A stretch of DNA of 64,000 bases from contig NZ_JH725066.1 in NCBI RefSeq assembly GCF_000278215.1, forward strand, positions 62,001-126,000, given 5' to 3'. Shown one piece after another: positions 54,020-64,000 of the stretch. Under the pieces are notes generated by a model. The model saw only the letters and a list, made by a program, of their open reading frames with translations. It had not been told where the DNA came from and made no database searches. Position 1 is the stretch's first letter. Each line of letters begins with the position of its first letter. The position numbers and the translations under genes are program-made. The DNA is from Bartonella rattimassiliensis 15908 (GTDB taxonomy: Bacteria > Pseudomonadota > Alphaproteobacteria > Rhizobiales > Rhizobiaceae).

Positions 54020-55912
54020 ATGGCAAAAGTAATTGGTATTGATTTGGGGACAACGAACTCTTGTGTGGCTGTTATGGATGGCAAAAATGCAAAGGTTATC
54101 GAAAACTCAGAAGGAGCGCGAACAACACCTTCCATCGTTGCTTTTACTGATGGAGGAGAGCGGCTTGTTGGACAGCCTGCTAAACGGCAGGCAGTAACAA
54201 ATCCTGAAGGCACAGTTTTTGCGGTTAAACGTTTGATAGGGCGTCGTTTTGATGATCCTATGGTTGAAAAAGATAAAGCACTTGTGCCTTATAAAATTGT
54301 TAAAGGCGACAATGGTGATGCATGGGTTGAAGAAGCGGGTAAGAAATATTCTCCATCGCAAATTTCAGCTATGATTTTGCAAAAGATGAAGGAAACAGCT
54401 GAATCTTATCTTGGTGAAAAAGTTGAACAGGCGGTTATTACTGTTCCTGCTTATTTTAATGATGCGCAACGTCAAGCAACTAAAGATGCGGGTAAAATTG
54501 CTGGACTTGAAGTTTTACGGATTATTAATGAGCCAACCGCTGCTGCTTTAGCTTATGGTTTGGACAAAAAAGATGGAAAAACCATTGCTGTTTACGACCT
54601 TGGTGGTGGTACATTTGATATTTCAGTACTTGAAATTGGAGATGGCGTCTTTGAAGTTAAATCAACCAATGGAGATACATTTTTAGGTGGTGAAGACTTT
54701 GATATGCGTTTGGTTGGTTATTTTGCAGATGAATTCAAAAAAGACCAAGGAATTGATCTGAAAAATGACAAACTGGCTTTACAGCGCTTAAAAGAGGCAG
54801 CAGAAAAAGCGAAGATTGAGCTTTCTTCTTCACAGCAAACAGAAATCAATTTACCCTTTATTACGGCAGATCAATCCGGTCCAAAGCACTTAACAATGAA
54901 ATTGACTCGGGCAAAATTTGAATCTCTCGTTGATGATTTAGTGCAACGTACCATTGAGCCTTGTAAAGCTGCGTTGAAAGATGCTGGATTAAAGGCTGGT
55001 GAGATTGACGAAGTTGTTTTAGTGGGTGGTATGACACGTATGCCTAAGATTCAGCAAGTTGTGCAAAGCTTTTTTGGCAAGGATCCACACAAAGGCGTTA
55101 ATCCTGATGAAGTGGTTGCAATGGGGGCTGCAATTCAAGGAGGTGTACTGCAAGGCGATGTCAAAGATGTGTTGCTGCTAGATGTAACACCTTTATCGTT
55201 GGGTATTGAAACTTTAGGTGGGGTTTTCACACGCCTTATTGAGCGCAACACCACTATCCCAACGAAAAAATCACAAGTTTTTTCGACAGCTGATGATAAC
55301 CAGAGTGCAGTGACGATTCGCGTTTTCCAAGGTGAACGGGAAATGGCGAGTGATAATAAGTTATTGGCGCAATTTGATCTTGTTGGTATTCCTCCGGCAC
55401 CGCGTGGTATACCTCAAATTGAAGTTACTTTTGATATTGATGCAAATGGTATTGTTAATGTTTCAGCTAAGGATAAGGGAACAGGTAAAGAGCATCAAAT
55501 TCGTATTCAGGCATCAGGTGGTTTAAGTGATGCTGATATTGAAAAAATGGTACAGGATGCAGAAGCGCATGCAGCTGAGGATAAAAAACGCCGTGAAGGT
55601 GTTGAAGTTAGAAATCAAGCTGAAGCTCTTATTCATTCAACTGGAAAGTCGCTCAATGAATATGGTGATAAAGTATCAGCTGAAGAAAAGGGACAGATTG
55701 AGACAGCAATATCTGATTTGAAGTCTGCACTTGAAGGCAGTGATACTGAAGAAATAACAGTAAAAATGCAAAAATTAGCAGAAGTCAGTATGAAGCTTGG
55801 ACAGGCTATGTATGAAGCTTCACAAGCAGCGACTTCTGACACCGAAACAGAGACAAAGAATGATGATGTTGTTGATGCTGATTTTGAAGAAATTCATGAT
55901 AAGAAGAAATAG
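54020..55912 (+). CDS. dnaK: chaperone DnaK (Hsp70)
   Basis: DnaK is the main ATP-driven chaperone in the cytosol, working with DnaJ and GrpE. The ATPase domain has [26 protein letters not shown] and [12 protein letters not shown]; the substrate domain follows the linker [13 protein letters not shown]; the tail is acidic and ends [12 protein letters not shown]. The start used is the ATG at 54020 with GGAG eight bases upstream; the open frame begins earlier at 53999. The 630 residues are normal. Confidence 0.98.
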   Translation: MAKVIGIDLGTTNSCVAVMDGKNAKVIENSEGARTTPSIVAFTDGGERLVGQPAKRQAVTNPEGTVFAVKRLIGRRFDDPMVEKDKALVPYKIVKGDNGDAWVEEAGKKYSPSQISAMILQKMKETAESYLGEKVEQAVITVPAYFNDAQRQATKDAGKIAGLEVLRIINEPTAAALAYGLDKKDGKTIAVYDLGGGTFDISVLEIGDGVFEVKSTNGDTFLGGEDFDMRLVGYFADEFKKDQGIDLKNDKLALQRLKEAAEKAKIELSSSQQTEINLPFITADQSGPKHLTMKLTRAKFESLVDDLVQRTIEPCKAALKDAGLKAGEIDEVVLVGGMTRMPKIQQVVQSFFGKDPHKGVNPDEVVAMGAAIQGGVLQGDVKDVLLLDVTPLSLGIETLGGVFTRLIERNTTIPTKKSQVFSTADDNQSAVTIRVFQGEREMASDNKLLAQFDLVGIPPAPRGIPQIEVTFDIDANGIVNVSAKDKGTGKEHQIRIQASGGLSDADIEKMVQDAEAHAAEDKKRREGVEVRNQAEALIHSTGKSLNEYGDKVSAEEKGQIETAISDLKSALEGSDTEEITVKMQKLAEVSMKLGQAMYEASQAATSDTETETKNDDVVDADFEEIHDKKK

Positions 55913-55942
55913 TATCAGCCTATGTGTTGATTAATTTATAAC

Positions 55943-55979
55943 CCCGGCCTTTGAAATATAAGGCTGGGCTTTATTATTT
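55943..55979 (+). terminator. rho-independent terminator after dnaK
   Basis: CCCGGCCTT pairs with AAGGCTGGG (one G-T pair) around an 8-base loop, followed by CTTTATTATTT. It lies about 30 bases after the dnaK stop and may reduce read-through into dnaJ. Confidence 0.6.
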
Positions 55980-56068
55980 GAGTGAGTTGCAACTTTGTTG
56001 CTAAAATATAAATTAAAAGCAATATTATCCATAAAAATGGATGATAGAAAAATTATCAGGAATACATG

Positions 56069-57211
56069 ATGAAGGTTGATTATTATGAAGTTCTTGGCGT
56101 GACTCGTGAATGTGATGATAAAAAGTTGAAATCTGCATTTCGTAAGCTAGCAATGCAGTATCATCCTGATCGCAACGCGGGGAATAAAGAGGCAGAGAGA
56201 AAATTCAAAGAAATTGGCGAAGCCTATGAAGTTCTTAAAGATCCTCAAAAGCGTGCTGCTTATGATCGATTTGGTCATGCGGCCTTTGAAAATAGCGGCA
56301 GTCAAGGGGGAGGAAATCCCTTTGGTGGTTTTTCTGCTAGTGGTGGATTTGCTGATATTTTTGAAGATTTTTTTGGCGAAATTATAGGCGGTGCGCACCG
56401 TAAGCGTGGTGATAGTCGCGAACGTGGAGCTGATTTGAGTTATAATATGGAAGTGACTTTAGAAGAGGCATTTTCAGGAAAAACTGCAGAGATTAATATT
56501 CCCAGTTCTGTCACATGCGATGTTTGTGAAGGATCAGGCGCGAAAAAGGGTTCTAAACCACAAGTTTGTGGGACATGCCATGGATCTGGTCGTGTACGTG
56601 CAGCACAAGGTTTTTTTTCTATTGAGCGAACATGTCCAACATGTCATGGACGTGGTGAAACTATTAAGGATCCATGCTTCAAATGTCAGGGGACGCGACG
56701 CATAGAGAAAAAGCGTTCGTTGAGTGTAAATATTCCAGCTGGTATTGAAGATGGGACGCGTATTCGTCTTTCTGGTGAGGGTGATGCTGGTATGCGTGGT
56801 GGTCCTAATGGAGATCTTTATATTTTCCTTTCCGTTAAGCCGCATGAATTTTTTCAGCGAGAAGGAGCGGATCTTCACTGTCGCGTTCCTATTTCAATGG
56901 TAACAGCTGCTTTAGGGGGGGAGTTTGAAGTTTCCGATCTTGATGGTGTTAAAGCACGTGTTAAGATTCCAGAAGGGACACAAAATGGACGTCAATTTCG
57001 CCTTAAAGGCAAAGGTATGCCCATGTTGCGTCGTCAACAAGCAAGGGGTGACCTTTACATTCATATCACGATTGAAACACCACAGAAGCTAACGCAAGAG
57101 CAACGTGAATTGTTGCAAAAATTTGAAAAGCTCTCAAGCCATGAAAATTCACCGCAGTCACATGGATTTTTTTCACGTATGAAAGAATTTTTTGAAAATA
57201 TTTCTAGTTAA
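56069..57211 (+). CDS. dnaJ: co-chaperone DnaJ (Hsp40)
   Basis: DnaJ delivers clients to DnaK and triggers its ATPase. It has the J domain with the HPD motif (QYHPDRN), a Gly/Phe-rich region, and four zinc-binding repeats: [24 protein letters not shown] and CFKCQGTR. The last repeat ends in Arg instead of Gly. The C-terminal substrate domain follows. The start used is the second of two adjacent ATGs, which has AGGA at better spacing. The 381 residues are normal. Confidence 0.96.
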   Translation: MKVDYYEVLGVTRECDDKKLKSAFRKLAMQYHPDRNAGNKEAERKFKEIGEAYEVLKDPQKRAAYDRFGHAAFENSGSQGGGNPFGGFSASGGFADIFEDFFGEIIGGAHRKRGDSRERGADLSYNMEVTLEEAFSGKTAEINIPSSVTCDVCEGSGAKKGSKPQVCGTCHGSGRVRAAQGFFSIERTCPTCHGRGETIKDPCFKCQGTRRIEKKRSLSVNIPAGIEDGTRIRLSGEGDAGMRGGPNGDLYIFLSVKPHEFFQREGADLHCRVPISMVTAALGGEFEVSDLDGVKARVKIPEGTQNGRQFRLKGKGMPMLRRQQARGDLYIHITIETPQKLTQEQRELLQKFEKLSSHENSPQSHGFFSRMKEFFENISS

Positions 57212-58114
57212 AATATATGAATGTTCTCAAAATAAATTAGAAAGAGCTTTGGGAAGGTCATTTTCATTTTGCTTTCTATTGTCTCATCATATATGAAAAG
57301 CACTCTTTTTTTGAGAAGAAAAAAGAGAGGCGGGCTAGTTTAAGGCAGGCTTCTGCGGCTTGATAGTTTTTTTACATTTCATGAGTTTTATGGATAAGTC
57401 TTATTTTTGAGTGTCTATGATATTTTAAAAAGGGCTTATCCATATGAGAATGCAATTGAGTGACTGATAAGAAATATTTCCAGTTTCGTGGTAATTGCTT
57501 TTATGCGTTTAAAATTTTTTGTACTTATCTTTTTTACTCAAGATTTCTTTTTAAAATCTTTATAATAAAACAGTAAAATAGGCAGCAGTTTACCAAGCAA
57601 GGTTAAATAAGCTGTTAGGAATCCACATTTTTAAAACCAAAATTATAGTTTCCGGATGAACTGCGTTGGAAAATTTCTTTAAAGAAAAATTGAGATAGGC
57701 TATAAAACAGTTGAATGATTTCTTAGCTTGGTGATATGTTAATTTTATTATTGTAAGAAAACTTTGTTTTTATTTTACAAAATCAATGGTTGTCTATATC
57801 CTTATTCATTGTTAAGTATCCATAGGGATAAATTAATGAGTTAAATGTGCGGCGTAGCTTAAAAATTCTGCTTTTCAATTTTGTACATAAGATCATAAAA
57901 TAATGGTGTTTTTTTACGCCTATTTTGTTTAATTTTTTTCTGTCAGTGTTTAAAGGGAAGCTGTTTAGTGTTTCATCTCGTTGTTACTTTTTCATAATTT
58001 AAAGGGAAATTGACGATTTTCAGAGGGATGGGTAGGGTAAAACTTTGTTTTATTGTTTTCACTTTTCCTAAATTTTACTAGGAGATGGTAAAAAGTGATG
58101 AGGAGGCTCTATTA
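57212..58114. other. gene-free spacer between dnaJ and argB
   Basis: About 0.9 kb, AT-rich. A short A/T-rich hairpin (CTCTTTTTT with AAAAAAGAG at 57303-57327) lacks a T tail. No gene, tRNA or integrase remnant seen. Confidence 0.45.
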
Positions 58115-59020
58115 ATGGATGATGCTAAAAACGGTGCTGTAGATGTTTTGGAAACACAAGCAGCATTTTTATCGGCTGCTTTACCCTATATGCAAAAATA
58201 CGAAAATGAAACAGTTGTAGTAAAATATGGCGGTCATGTTATGGGTGATCCTGCCTTGGGGCAAGCGTTTGCGCGTGATATTGCTCTCTTAAAGCAATCG
58301 GGGATTAATCCTGTTGTTGTTCATGGTGGTGGGCCTCAAATTGCTGAAATTTTGATGAAAATGGGTATTGAATCACGATTTGAAAACGGTTTACGGGTAA
58401 CTGATGAGCGGATCGTTGAAGTAGTTGAAATGGTTTTAGCGGGTTCCATAAACAAAGAAATTGTTGCTCTCATCAATGCTGAGGGTGAATGGGCAATAGG
58501 ACTGTGCGGCAAGGACGGCAATATGGTTTTTGCCGAAAAGGCTTATAAAACTGTCATTGATCCTGATTCAAATATTGAACGTGTTTTAGATTTGGGGTTT
58601 GTTGGTGAGCCTATTGAAGTTGATCGCACATTGCTGGATCTTTTAGCATGTTCTGAAATGATACCAGTTCTTGCTCCTGTCGCTCCAGGACGCGATGGTA
58701 AAACTTATAATATTAATGCTGATATTTTTGCTGGAGCGATTGCTGGTGCATTAGAGGCTAAACGCCTTTTATTTCTCACTGATGTTCCTGGTGTTTTGGA
58801 TAAACAGGGTAAACTTTTAAAAAAATTGACAATTTCTGAAGCTGAGAAACTTATCAAAAATGGAACAATTTCAGGAGGCATGATTCCAAAAGTAGAGACT
58901 TGTATGAAAGCTCTTCAAAGTGGGGTAGAAGGTGTTGTCATTTTAAATGGTAAGACCCCTCATTCTGTTTTACTAGAACTGTTCACCGAACAGGGAGTTG
59001 GATCGCTTATCGTTTCGTAA
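58115..59020 (+). CDS. argB: acetylglutamate kinase
   Basis: ArgB phosphorylates N-acetylglutamate in the second step of arginine synthesis. The 301 residues contain [11 protein letters not shown] near 34-44, VVHGGGPQI, and the C-terminal [12 protein letters not shown]. The ATG at 58115 has GAGGAGG eight bases upstream; an ATG ten codons earlier (58085) has its ribosome site touching the start codon. No other arginine gene is in the window, so whether the pathway is complete cannot be told. Confidence 0.94.
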   Translation: MDDAKNGAVDVLETQAAFLSAALPYMQKYENETVVVKYGGHVMGDPALGQAFARDIALLKQSGINPVVVHGGGPQIAEILMKMGIESRFENGLRVTDERIVEVVEMVLAGSINKEIVALINAEGEWAIGLCGKDGNMVFAEKAYKTVIDPDSNIERVLDLGFVGEPIEVDRTLLDLLACSEMIPVLAPVAPGRDGKTYNINADIFAGAIAGALEAKRLLFLTDVPGVLDKQGKLLKKLTISEAEKLIKNGTISGGMIPKVETCMKALQSGVEGVVILNGKTPHSVLLELFTEQGVGSLIVS

Positions 59021-59052
59021 ATTGTGCGGGAAATTGGAGGAGAAGGCTTTTC

Positions 59053-59967
59053 ATGACGAATATAAAACAGTTTAAATATCCTTTATTAAGTAAGCCAGAA
59101 TTAGCAATATTTACTGCGACAATATTTTGGGGCATTACATTTTTAGTAATTCACATTGCAGTACGTTATAGTGGTCCTCTATTTTTTGTTGGGTTTCGTT
59201 TTATTGCTGCATCTCTTATATGTGGTACAATTTTTTGGCGCTCTATAAAAGGTATAACTGTTTATGAAGTTTTTGCTGGAATGACGATTGGTTTAACCAT
59301 GTTTTTGGGTTATACTTTTCAGGCAGCTGGACTTCAAACAATTATTAGTAGTCAGTCAGCTTTTATCACAGCGCTTTATGTACCGATGGTTCCAATTTTG
59401 CAATGGATTGTTTTTAAAAAAACTCCTCGTTTAGCTTGTTGGATTGGTATTGTTTTTGCTTTTATTGGGCTCGTACTTGTTTCAGGACAAAAGCCGGGAA
59501 GTTTTGATTTTTCAAAAGGCGAAATTTTGACTTTATTCGGTGCTTTAGCGATAGCTGGAGAAGTCATACTTATCGGAATTTTTGCCAATAAGGTTGATAG
59601 TCGGCGTGTGACCATTATCCAGTTATTTTTTAGTGGTTTTTTTTCATTTGCTTGTATGCCTTTGGTGGATGAAAGCATTCCTGAATTTTCGTGGATATGG
59701 TTTAGCATTGGTATAGGATTGGCATTCATGAGTGCTGTCATTCAATTGGCTATGAATTGGGCACAAAAGTTTATTTCTCCTACGCGTGCAACACTTATTT
59801 ACGCAGGTGAACCGGTATGGGCTGGTATCGTTGGACGTTTGGCTGGAGAGCATTTATCTCCCTTAGCTTTATTAGGTGGTTTGCTTATTCTGATTGGAAT
59901 CATTGTGGCTGAATTACAGCCTTCACAATGGTGTAAAAAAAATAAAGCAATTGAAAAAGTTGTTTAG
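59053..59967 (+). CDS. EamA-family drug/metabolite transporter
   Basis: The 304 residues form about ten membrane helices in two EamA repeats, starting with ELAIFTATIFWGITFLVI and ending with ALLGGLLILIGIIVAEL, plus a basic C-terminus. The family moves small metabolites or drugs across the inner membrane, usually outward; the substrate is unknown. The ATG has GGAGGAG upstream. It follows argB by 32 bases and is probably co-transcribed. Confidence 0.88.
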   Translation: MTNIKQFKYPLLSKPELAIFTATIFWGITFLVIHIAVRYSGPLFFVGFRFIAASLICGTIFWRSIKGITVYEVFAGMTIGLTMFLGYTFQAAGLQTIISSQSAFITALYVPMVPILQWIVFKKTPRLACWIGIVFAFIGLVLVSGQKPGSFDFSKGEILTLFGALAIAGEVILIGIFANKVDSRRVTIIQLFFSGFFSFACMPLVDESIPEFSWIWFSIGIGLAFMSAVIQLAMNWAQKFISPTRATLIYAGEPVWAGIVGRLAGEHLSPLALLGGLLILIGIIVAELQPSQWCKKNKAIEKVV

Positions 59968-61126
59968 TTATGCACTCTTTTTATTGTGATTTTATTACAT
60001 GAGATTTTGGTTTTTAGAGTTTTATTTTTTAAGGATTTTTTTAATCTTAACATGATTAAGAAGGTCTACAAGCTATCCAGCTTTTGGATACCAGATTAGA
60101 GCAAGAGTATGTATCTATTTGTATGCCTAACTTCTGAGAAGGCAAGGCAACCTTTATTGGGCCAAAGAACGAAATGGTACAGATAAAAATAAACGCTATA
60201 ATTTTCAAAACATTCATAGGAATGTTTTTGAATAATGAATTATGCACGTGTCACGCGTTATTCCTTTTGTTCTTGAATCGAGTTATGCTCTTCCTGCAAA
60301 ATAAAATACCCAAAACAGCCTCCATAATGTTATACATTAACGTGCTTTTTAAAAATGCACATTTTCGCAATGTATTTTATACTCATGTTTGCATGATAAT
60401 GTATAAAAACCATAGAACATCAGCATTTTTGTTGAAAATATAAAGATTAAAATTCGTATGATTGTTTTCTTTATCAATTCCTAATATTACGCAGCCTTTG
60501 GTATTTGAAGGAGTGTATAAGAAGCATTCTTATCCATATACTAGCCTTATTTGTCTATCCCTATTTTTAATGTGTAAGGAAAAAATTTGATTGATTCACT
60601 ATGAACAAGTTTAAGCTGAGAAATGCTCGCGATATTCAGGATATTCCTTTAAATTGCAAAGCAATTATTATAAATCAATGTATTATCCAATAAATCGAAG
60701 AGATTTGATGTTTTTTACTTTTAATGGAAGAAGCAAGGAGTTGTATAAAAAGTACATAAAAACTCCACTTAACAGGGCATATTTTTAAAATTTTAAACAT
60801 TAAGAAGAAAATTATCTCTATCGAGATCTATTTTATTTTTATATAAGATTACTAAAAAACCAGATTATTGTGTACAAGTTAAGAAAATATCTCTTGCGAA
60901 CTTTATTGAACATTGAAGTGATGTGGACATTCATCATATTGGATCTGCGTATAAGTCATCAAATAAGATGTGAACAGATTTTTTTAATTTAGCAAACAAA
61001 AGCCTCATTTTTTAGGCTATGAGAAAGTTGTGTTTTGAGGAGTTTTGTTGGTTTATATTCTTTCGAAAGGAGCTGAAGCATAATTGATCTTTGCGTTTTG
61101 TATTATTCTTTGCTAAATCGCCTTAT
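59968..61126. other. spacer before lepA with integrase remnant G
   Basis: About 1.15 kb. The part from 60060 to 60690 holds integrase remnant G (listed separately). The part from 60691 to 61126 shows no gene and should contain the lepA promoter; an AAAGGAG lies at about 61065-61071. Confidence 0.45.
60060..60690 (-). pseudogene. decayed tyrosine integrase (copy G)
   Basis: Minus-strand pieces in order: upstream region near 60570-60690, N-terminal region near 60490-60540, FENYSVYFYLYHFVLWP near 60150-60215, and SEVRHTNRYILLL near 60090-60140. Many stops. The short open frames at 60056-60247 and 60174-60443 are not genes. Confidence 0.5.
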
Positions 61127-62932
61127 ATGACAATAGATCGTAATTATATTCGTAATTTTTCCATCGTGGCACATATTGATCACGGCAAGTCGACTTTAGC
61201 TGATCGTTTAATTCAGATGACAGGGGGACTTGAAACACGTGAGATGAAAGAACAAGTGCTCGATTCCATGGATATTGAGCGTGAACGTGGAATTACTATT
61301 AAAGCACAAACAGTACGTTTGCACTATAAAGCAACAGATGGTGAGACTTATATTTTAAATCTTATGGATACACCTGGCCATGTGGATTTTGCTTATGAGG
61401 TTTCGCGTTCATTGGCAGCTTGTGAAGGTTCTTTGTTGGTGGTGGATGCAAGCCAAGGTGTAGAGGCGCAGACGTTGGCAAATGTTTATCAAGCTATTGA
61501 TAATTCTCATGAGTTAGTTGTTGTGCTTAATAAAGTTGATCTTCCAGCAGCAGAACCTGAGCGTGTTAAAGAACAAATTGAAGATGTGATCGGCATTGAT
61601 ACATCGCAAGCAGTGGAAATATCAGCCAAAACAGGTTTGGGGGTTCCTGATGTTTTGGAGGCAATTGTTACACAATTACCCCCTCCACGCACAGGCGATG
61701 TTGCAAATCCCTTGAAAGCAATGTTGGTTGATAGCTGGTATGATGCATATCTTGGCGTCATTGTTTTGGTACGGGTGATAGATGGTATTTTAAAAAAAGG
61801 CCAAATTATTCGCATGATGGGTACAGGGGCAAAATATCCAGTTGAGCGCGTTGGTGTGTTTACACCTAAAATGGTACAGATAGATGCGTTAGGACCAGGC
61901 GAGATCGGTTTTATCACTGCTTCTATCAAAGAGGTATCAGATACACGGGTTGGAGATACGATTACTGAAGAGCGTCGTCCTTGTGAAAATGCTTTACCTG
62001 GTTTTAAGCCTGCGCAACCAGTTGTCTTTTGTGGACTATTTCCAATTGATGCTGCCGATTTTGATGATTTGCGTGCAGCTATGGGTAAATTACGCTTAAA
62101 TGATGCGAGTTTTTCTTTTGAAATGGAAACATCAGCAGCTTTAGGATTTGGGTTTCGTTGTGGTTTTTTAGGGCTTCTTCATCTTGAAATTATTCAAGAG
62201 CGGTTAGAGCGTGAGTTTAATTTGGATTTAATTGCAACAGCACCTTCGGTTGTTTATCGCATGAATATGAATGATGGTTGTGTTAAAGAATTGCATAATC
62301 CAGCAGATATGCCTGATGTTGTTAAAATTTCCTCCATTGAAGAACCATGGATCCGAGCGACAATCATGACTCCTGATAATTATCTTGGGTCAATTTTAGA
62401 ATTGTGCCAAGAGCGACGGGGGGTACAGGTTAGTTTATCCTATGTTGGAACGCGTGCTATGGTGACGTATGATTTGCCACTCAATGAAGTCGTTTTTGAT
62501 TTTTATGATCGCTTAAAATCGATCTCAAAGGGGTATGCTTCTTTTGATTATCAAATGACGGATTACGCAGAAGGGGATTTAGTTAAAATGTCTATTTTGG
62601 TGAATGGAGAGCCTATTGATGCATTGTCGATGCTTGTGCACCGCACGATTGCGGAAAAGCGTGGGCGTTTAATGTGCGAAAAACTGAAAGATCTTATTCC
62701 CCAGCATATGTTTCAGATTCCAGTTCAAGCTGCTATTGGTGGTAAAGTTATAGCGCGCGAAACAATTCGTGCTTTGCGTAAAGATGTAACAGCCAAATGT
62801 TATGGAGGCGATGTAACACGTAAACGAAAACTTTTGGAAAAGCAAAAAGAAGGTAAAAAACGAATGCGCCAATTTGGAAAGGTAGAAATTCCTCAATCGG
62901 CTTTTATTCAAGCGCTTAAAATGAATAAATAA
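61127..62932 (+). CDS. lepA: elongation factor 4 (LepA), ribosome-associated GTPase
   Basis: LepA is a translational GTPase that acts on the ribosome during initiation and stress. The G domain has [17 protein letters not shown] and [11 protein letters not shown]; later domains follow the EF-G plan, and the C-terminal CTD ends with [18 protein letters not shown]. The start used is the ATG at 61127, giving 601 residues; the frame extends 12 codons upstream to a TTG, but that extension does not match the family. The ribosome binding site is unclear. Confidence 0.95.
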   Translation: MTIDRNYIRNFSIVAHIDHGKSTLADRLIQMTGGLETREMKEQVLDSMDIERERGITIKAQTVRLHYKATDGETYILNLMDTPGHVDFAYEVSRSLAACEGSLLVVDASQGVEAQTLANVYQAIDNSHELVVVLNKVDLPAAEPERVKEQIEDVIGIDTSQAVEISAKTGLGVPDVLEAIVTQLPPPRTGDVANPLKAMLVDSWYDAYLGVIVLVRVIDGILKKGQIIRMMGTGAKYPVERVGVFTPKMVQIDALGPGEIGFITASIKEVSDTRVGDTITEERRPCENALPGFKPAQPVVFCGLFPIDAADFDDLRAAMGKLRLNDASFSFEMETSAALGFGFRCGFLGLLHLEIIQERLEREFNLDLIATAPSVVYRMNMNDGCVKELHNPADMPDVVKISSIEEPWIRATIMTPDNYLGSILELCQERRGVQVSLSYVGTRAMVTYDLPLNEVVFDFYDRLKSISKGYASFDYQMTDYAEGDLVKMSILVNGEPIDALSMLVHRTIAEKRGRLMCEKLKDLIPQHMFQIPVQAAIGGKVIARETIRALRKDVTAKCYGGDVTRKRKLLEKQKEGKKRMRQFGKVEIPQSAFIQALKMNK

Positions 62933-62959
62933 TAAAAAAAGGAGTGTTTTTCTCCATTA

Positions 62960-63419
62960 ATTGTGCTTTTATTTCTTATGTCCTTTAATAGGATCCATGT
63001 ATTTCATGCAAAATAGAAAGTCCTAAAAAATAGATTTTGTGTTGCGCATTTGCGTGCTTTTTTAAGAGCTGTGTCTCAAAGCTCGTCACATTCGTTGCAA
63101 GACGGCATCCGTAAAGGGTATAACAATAAAGCTTTCCATAGATAATATAAAAATTCATGAAGAAGATAAAATTTATAGAAACTACTATCTTTATGCTGAA
63201 TAAAAGAGTAAACTAACGCATTATATTTGCTAGCTCTTGGAGATTGCTACCGTCTTTTTATATTTTTCTTGTCGTGTTTCCACCCCTACTTCGTTTATGG
63301 TATATAGGAAAGGATAGTGATTGATTCAATATGAAGGTATATCACATAAGAGAATCTTTTTATTAGAGCGTATTATTTAAGTTAAAGACAAAAATTATCA
63401 TTATAAATTAATATATTAT
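62960..63419 (-). pseudogene. decayed tyrosine integrase (copy H)
   Basis: Minus-strand pieces: upstream region near 63310-63400, the 19-bp duplication at 63137-63174, KKARKCATQ near 63040-63065, and MDPIKGHKK near 62975-63000, in shifting frames. KKARKCATQ and MDPIKGHKK align with the arm/core linker of integrases and with the DPIKERKK of copy A. It separates lepA from dapD. Confidence 0.6.
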
Positions 63420-64000
63420 TTAATCACGTAAAAGGTCATTAATGGATGTTTTCTCTCGTGTTTTTTGATCAACGCGTTTTACTATAACAGCACAATAAAG
63501 GCTTGGACCTACTTTACCATTTGGTAATGGTTTTCCAGGGAAAGAACCTGGCACAACCACTGAATAAGCTGGCACTTCACCGATAAAGATTTCACCTGTT
63601 GTACGATCAATAATTTTTGTAGATTTTCCAATAAAGACTCCCATTCCTAAAACAGCGCCTTCACGAATAATACAGCCTTCAACAATTTCAGAGCGTGCAC
63701 CGATAAAGCAATGATCCTCAATAATTGTTGGATTTGCTTGCAGGGGTTCCAAAACACCTCCAATACCAACTCCCCCAGAAAGATGAACATGTTTACCAAT
63801 TTGTGCACAAGAACCAACGGTGGTCCATGTATCAATCATTGTTCCTTCATCGATAAATGCACCGAGATTTACAAAGGATGGCATCAATACAACATGAGGC
63901 GCAATATAGGCAGAATGGCGCACAATGGCTCCAGGAACCGAACGGAAATTAGCACTTTTAAAATTCGCCTCTTGCCAACCAGAGAATTTTGAAGAAACTT
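63420..64000 (-). CDS. dapD: tetrahydrodipicolinate N-succinyltransferase, 5' end cut by window edge
   Basis: DapD makes N-succinyl-2-amino-6-ketopimelate in lysine synthesis. The frame is open to the window edge at 64000, so the N-terminus is missing. The visible part is the left-handed beta-helix with hexapeptide repeats (such as [20 protein letters not shown] and [11 protein letters not shown]) and the C-terminal [12 protein letters not shown]. DapE, the later pathway enzyme, is about 23 kb to the left. Confidence 0.93.
   Translation of the reverse strand, partial: VSSKFSGWQEANFKSANFRSVPGAIVRHSAYIAPHVVLMPSFVNLGAFIDEGTMIDTWTTVGSCAQIGKHVHLSGGVGIGGVLEPLQANPTIIEDHCFIGARSEIVEGCIIREGAVLGMGVFIGKSTKIIDRTTGEIFIGEVPAYSVVVPGSFPGKPLPNGKVGPSLYCAVIVKRVDQKTREKTSINDLLRD

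Overview
This window is AT-rich chromosomal DNA that reads as a Bartonella genome (Alphaproteobacteria, Rhizobiales/Hyphomicrobiales). The support is the batR-batS-hprK-manX-ptsH cluster, a DivL-type kinase next to ahcY, the ubiE-ubiB-coaBC run, alphaproteobacterial types of HprK, AccD and CoaBC, and long decayed spacers between housekeeping genes. The species cannot be fixed from the sequence alone. About 35 protein genes are well supported. I found no rRNA, tRNA, CRISPR array, intact prophage or intact insertion sequence.

Layout: trxA 3' end (1-94) and its terminator; a decayed spacer; tsaE, divL and ahcY on the minus strand (1.8-6.3 kb); an NDUFA9-like gene, folC and accD (8.5-11.8 kb); an EI24/CysZ-like membrane protein (12.5-13.2 kb); coaBC-ubiB-ubiE (16.2-20.0 kb); gyrB (20.2-22.6 kb); a periplasmic binding protein and comM (23.3-25.8 kb); tamA-tamB (26.2-32.8 kb); an ABC exporter (34.1-35.8 kb); infC, then a hydrolase and a zinc peptidase (36.4-38.7 kb); dapE (38.9-40.1 kb); hemW-rdgB (41.7-43.6 kb); hrcA-grpE and a broken thpR (44.5-47.0 kb); ptsH-manX-hprK-batS-batR on the minus strand (47.6-51.5 kb); a BON-LysM protein and a copper chaperone (51.9-53.0 kb); dnaK-dnaJ (54.0-57.2 kb); argB and a drug/metabolite transporter (58.1-60.0 kb); lepA (61.1-62.9 kb); and the 3' part of dapD (63.4 kb to the edge).

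Functional groups: cell-envelope export (TamAB, ABC exporter), protein folding (HrcA, GrpE, DnaK, DnaJ), translation (IF-3, LepA, TsaE), folate, fatty-acid, ubiquinone, CoA and lysine synthesis, and a signalling block that joins the BatR/BatS two-component system to a regulatory PTS (HprK, EIIA, HPr).

The main structure that the genes do not explain is a family of dead tyrosine-recombinase (P4-type integrase) copies in at least ten long spacers, nearly all on the minus strand. Four copies share the same frameshifting 19-bp tandem duplication, so they probably multiplied after the gene had died. Other points of interest are a ribbon-helix-helix antitoxin-like domain fused to CoaBC, a tyrosine in place of the phospho-accepting histidine in DivL, an ATT start codon for infC, a single nonsense codon in thpR, and a cluster that is contiguous in other rhizobia but split here by about 41 kb. 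I see no convincing new defence or mobile system.
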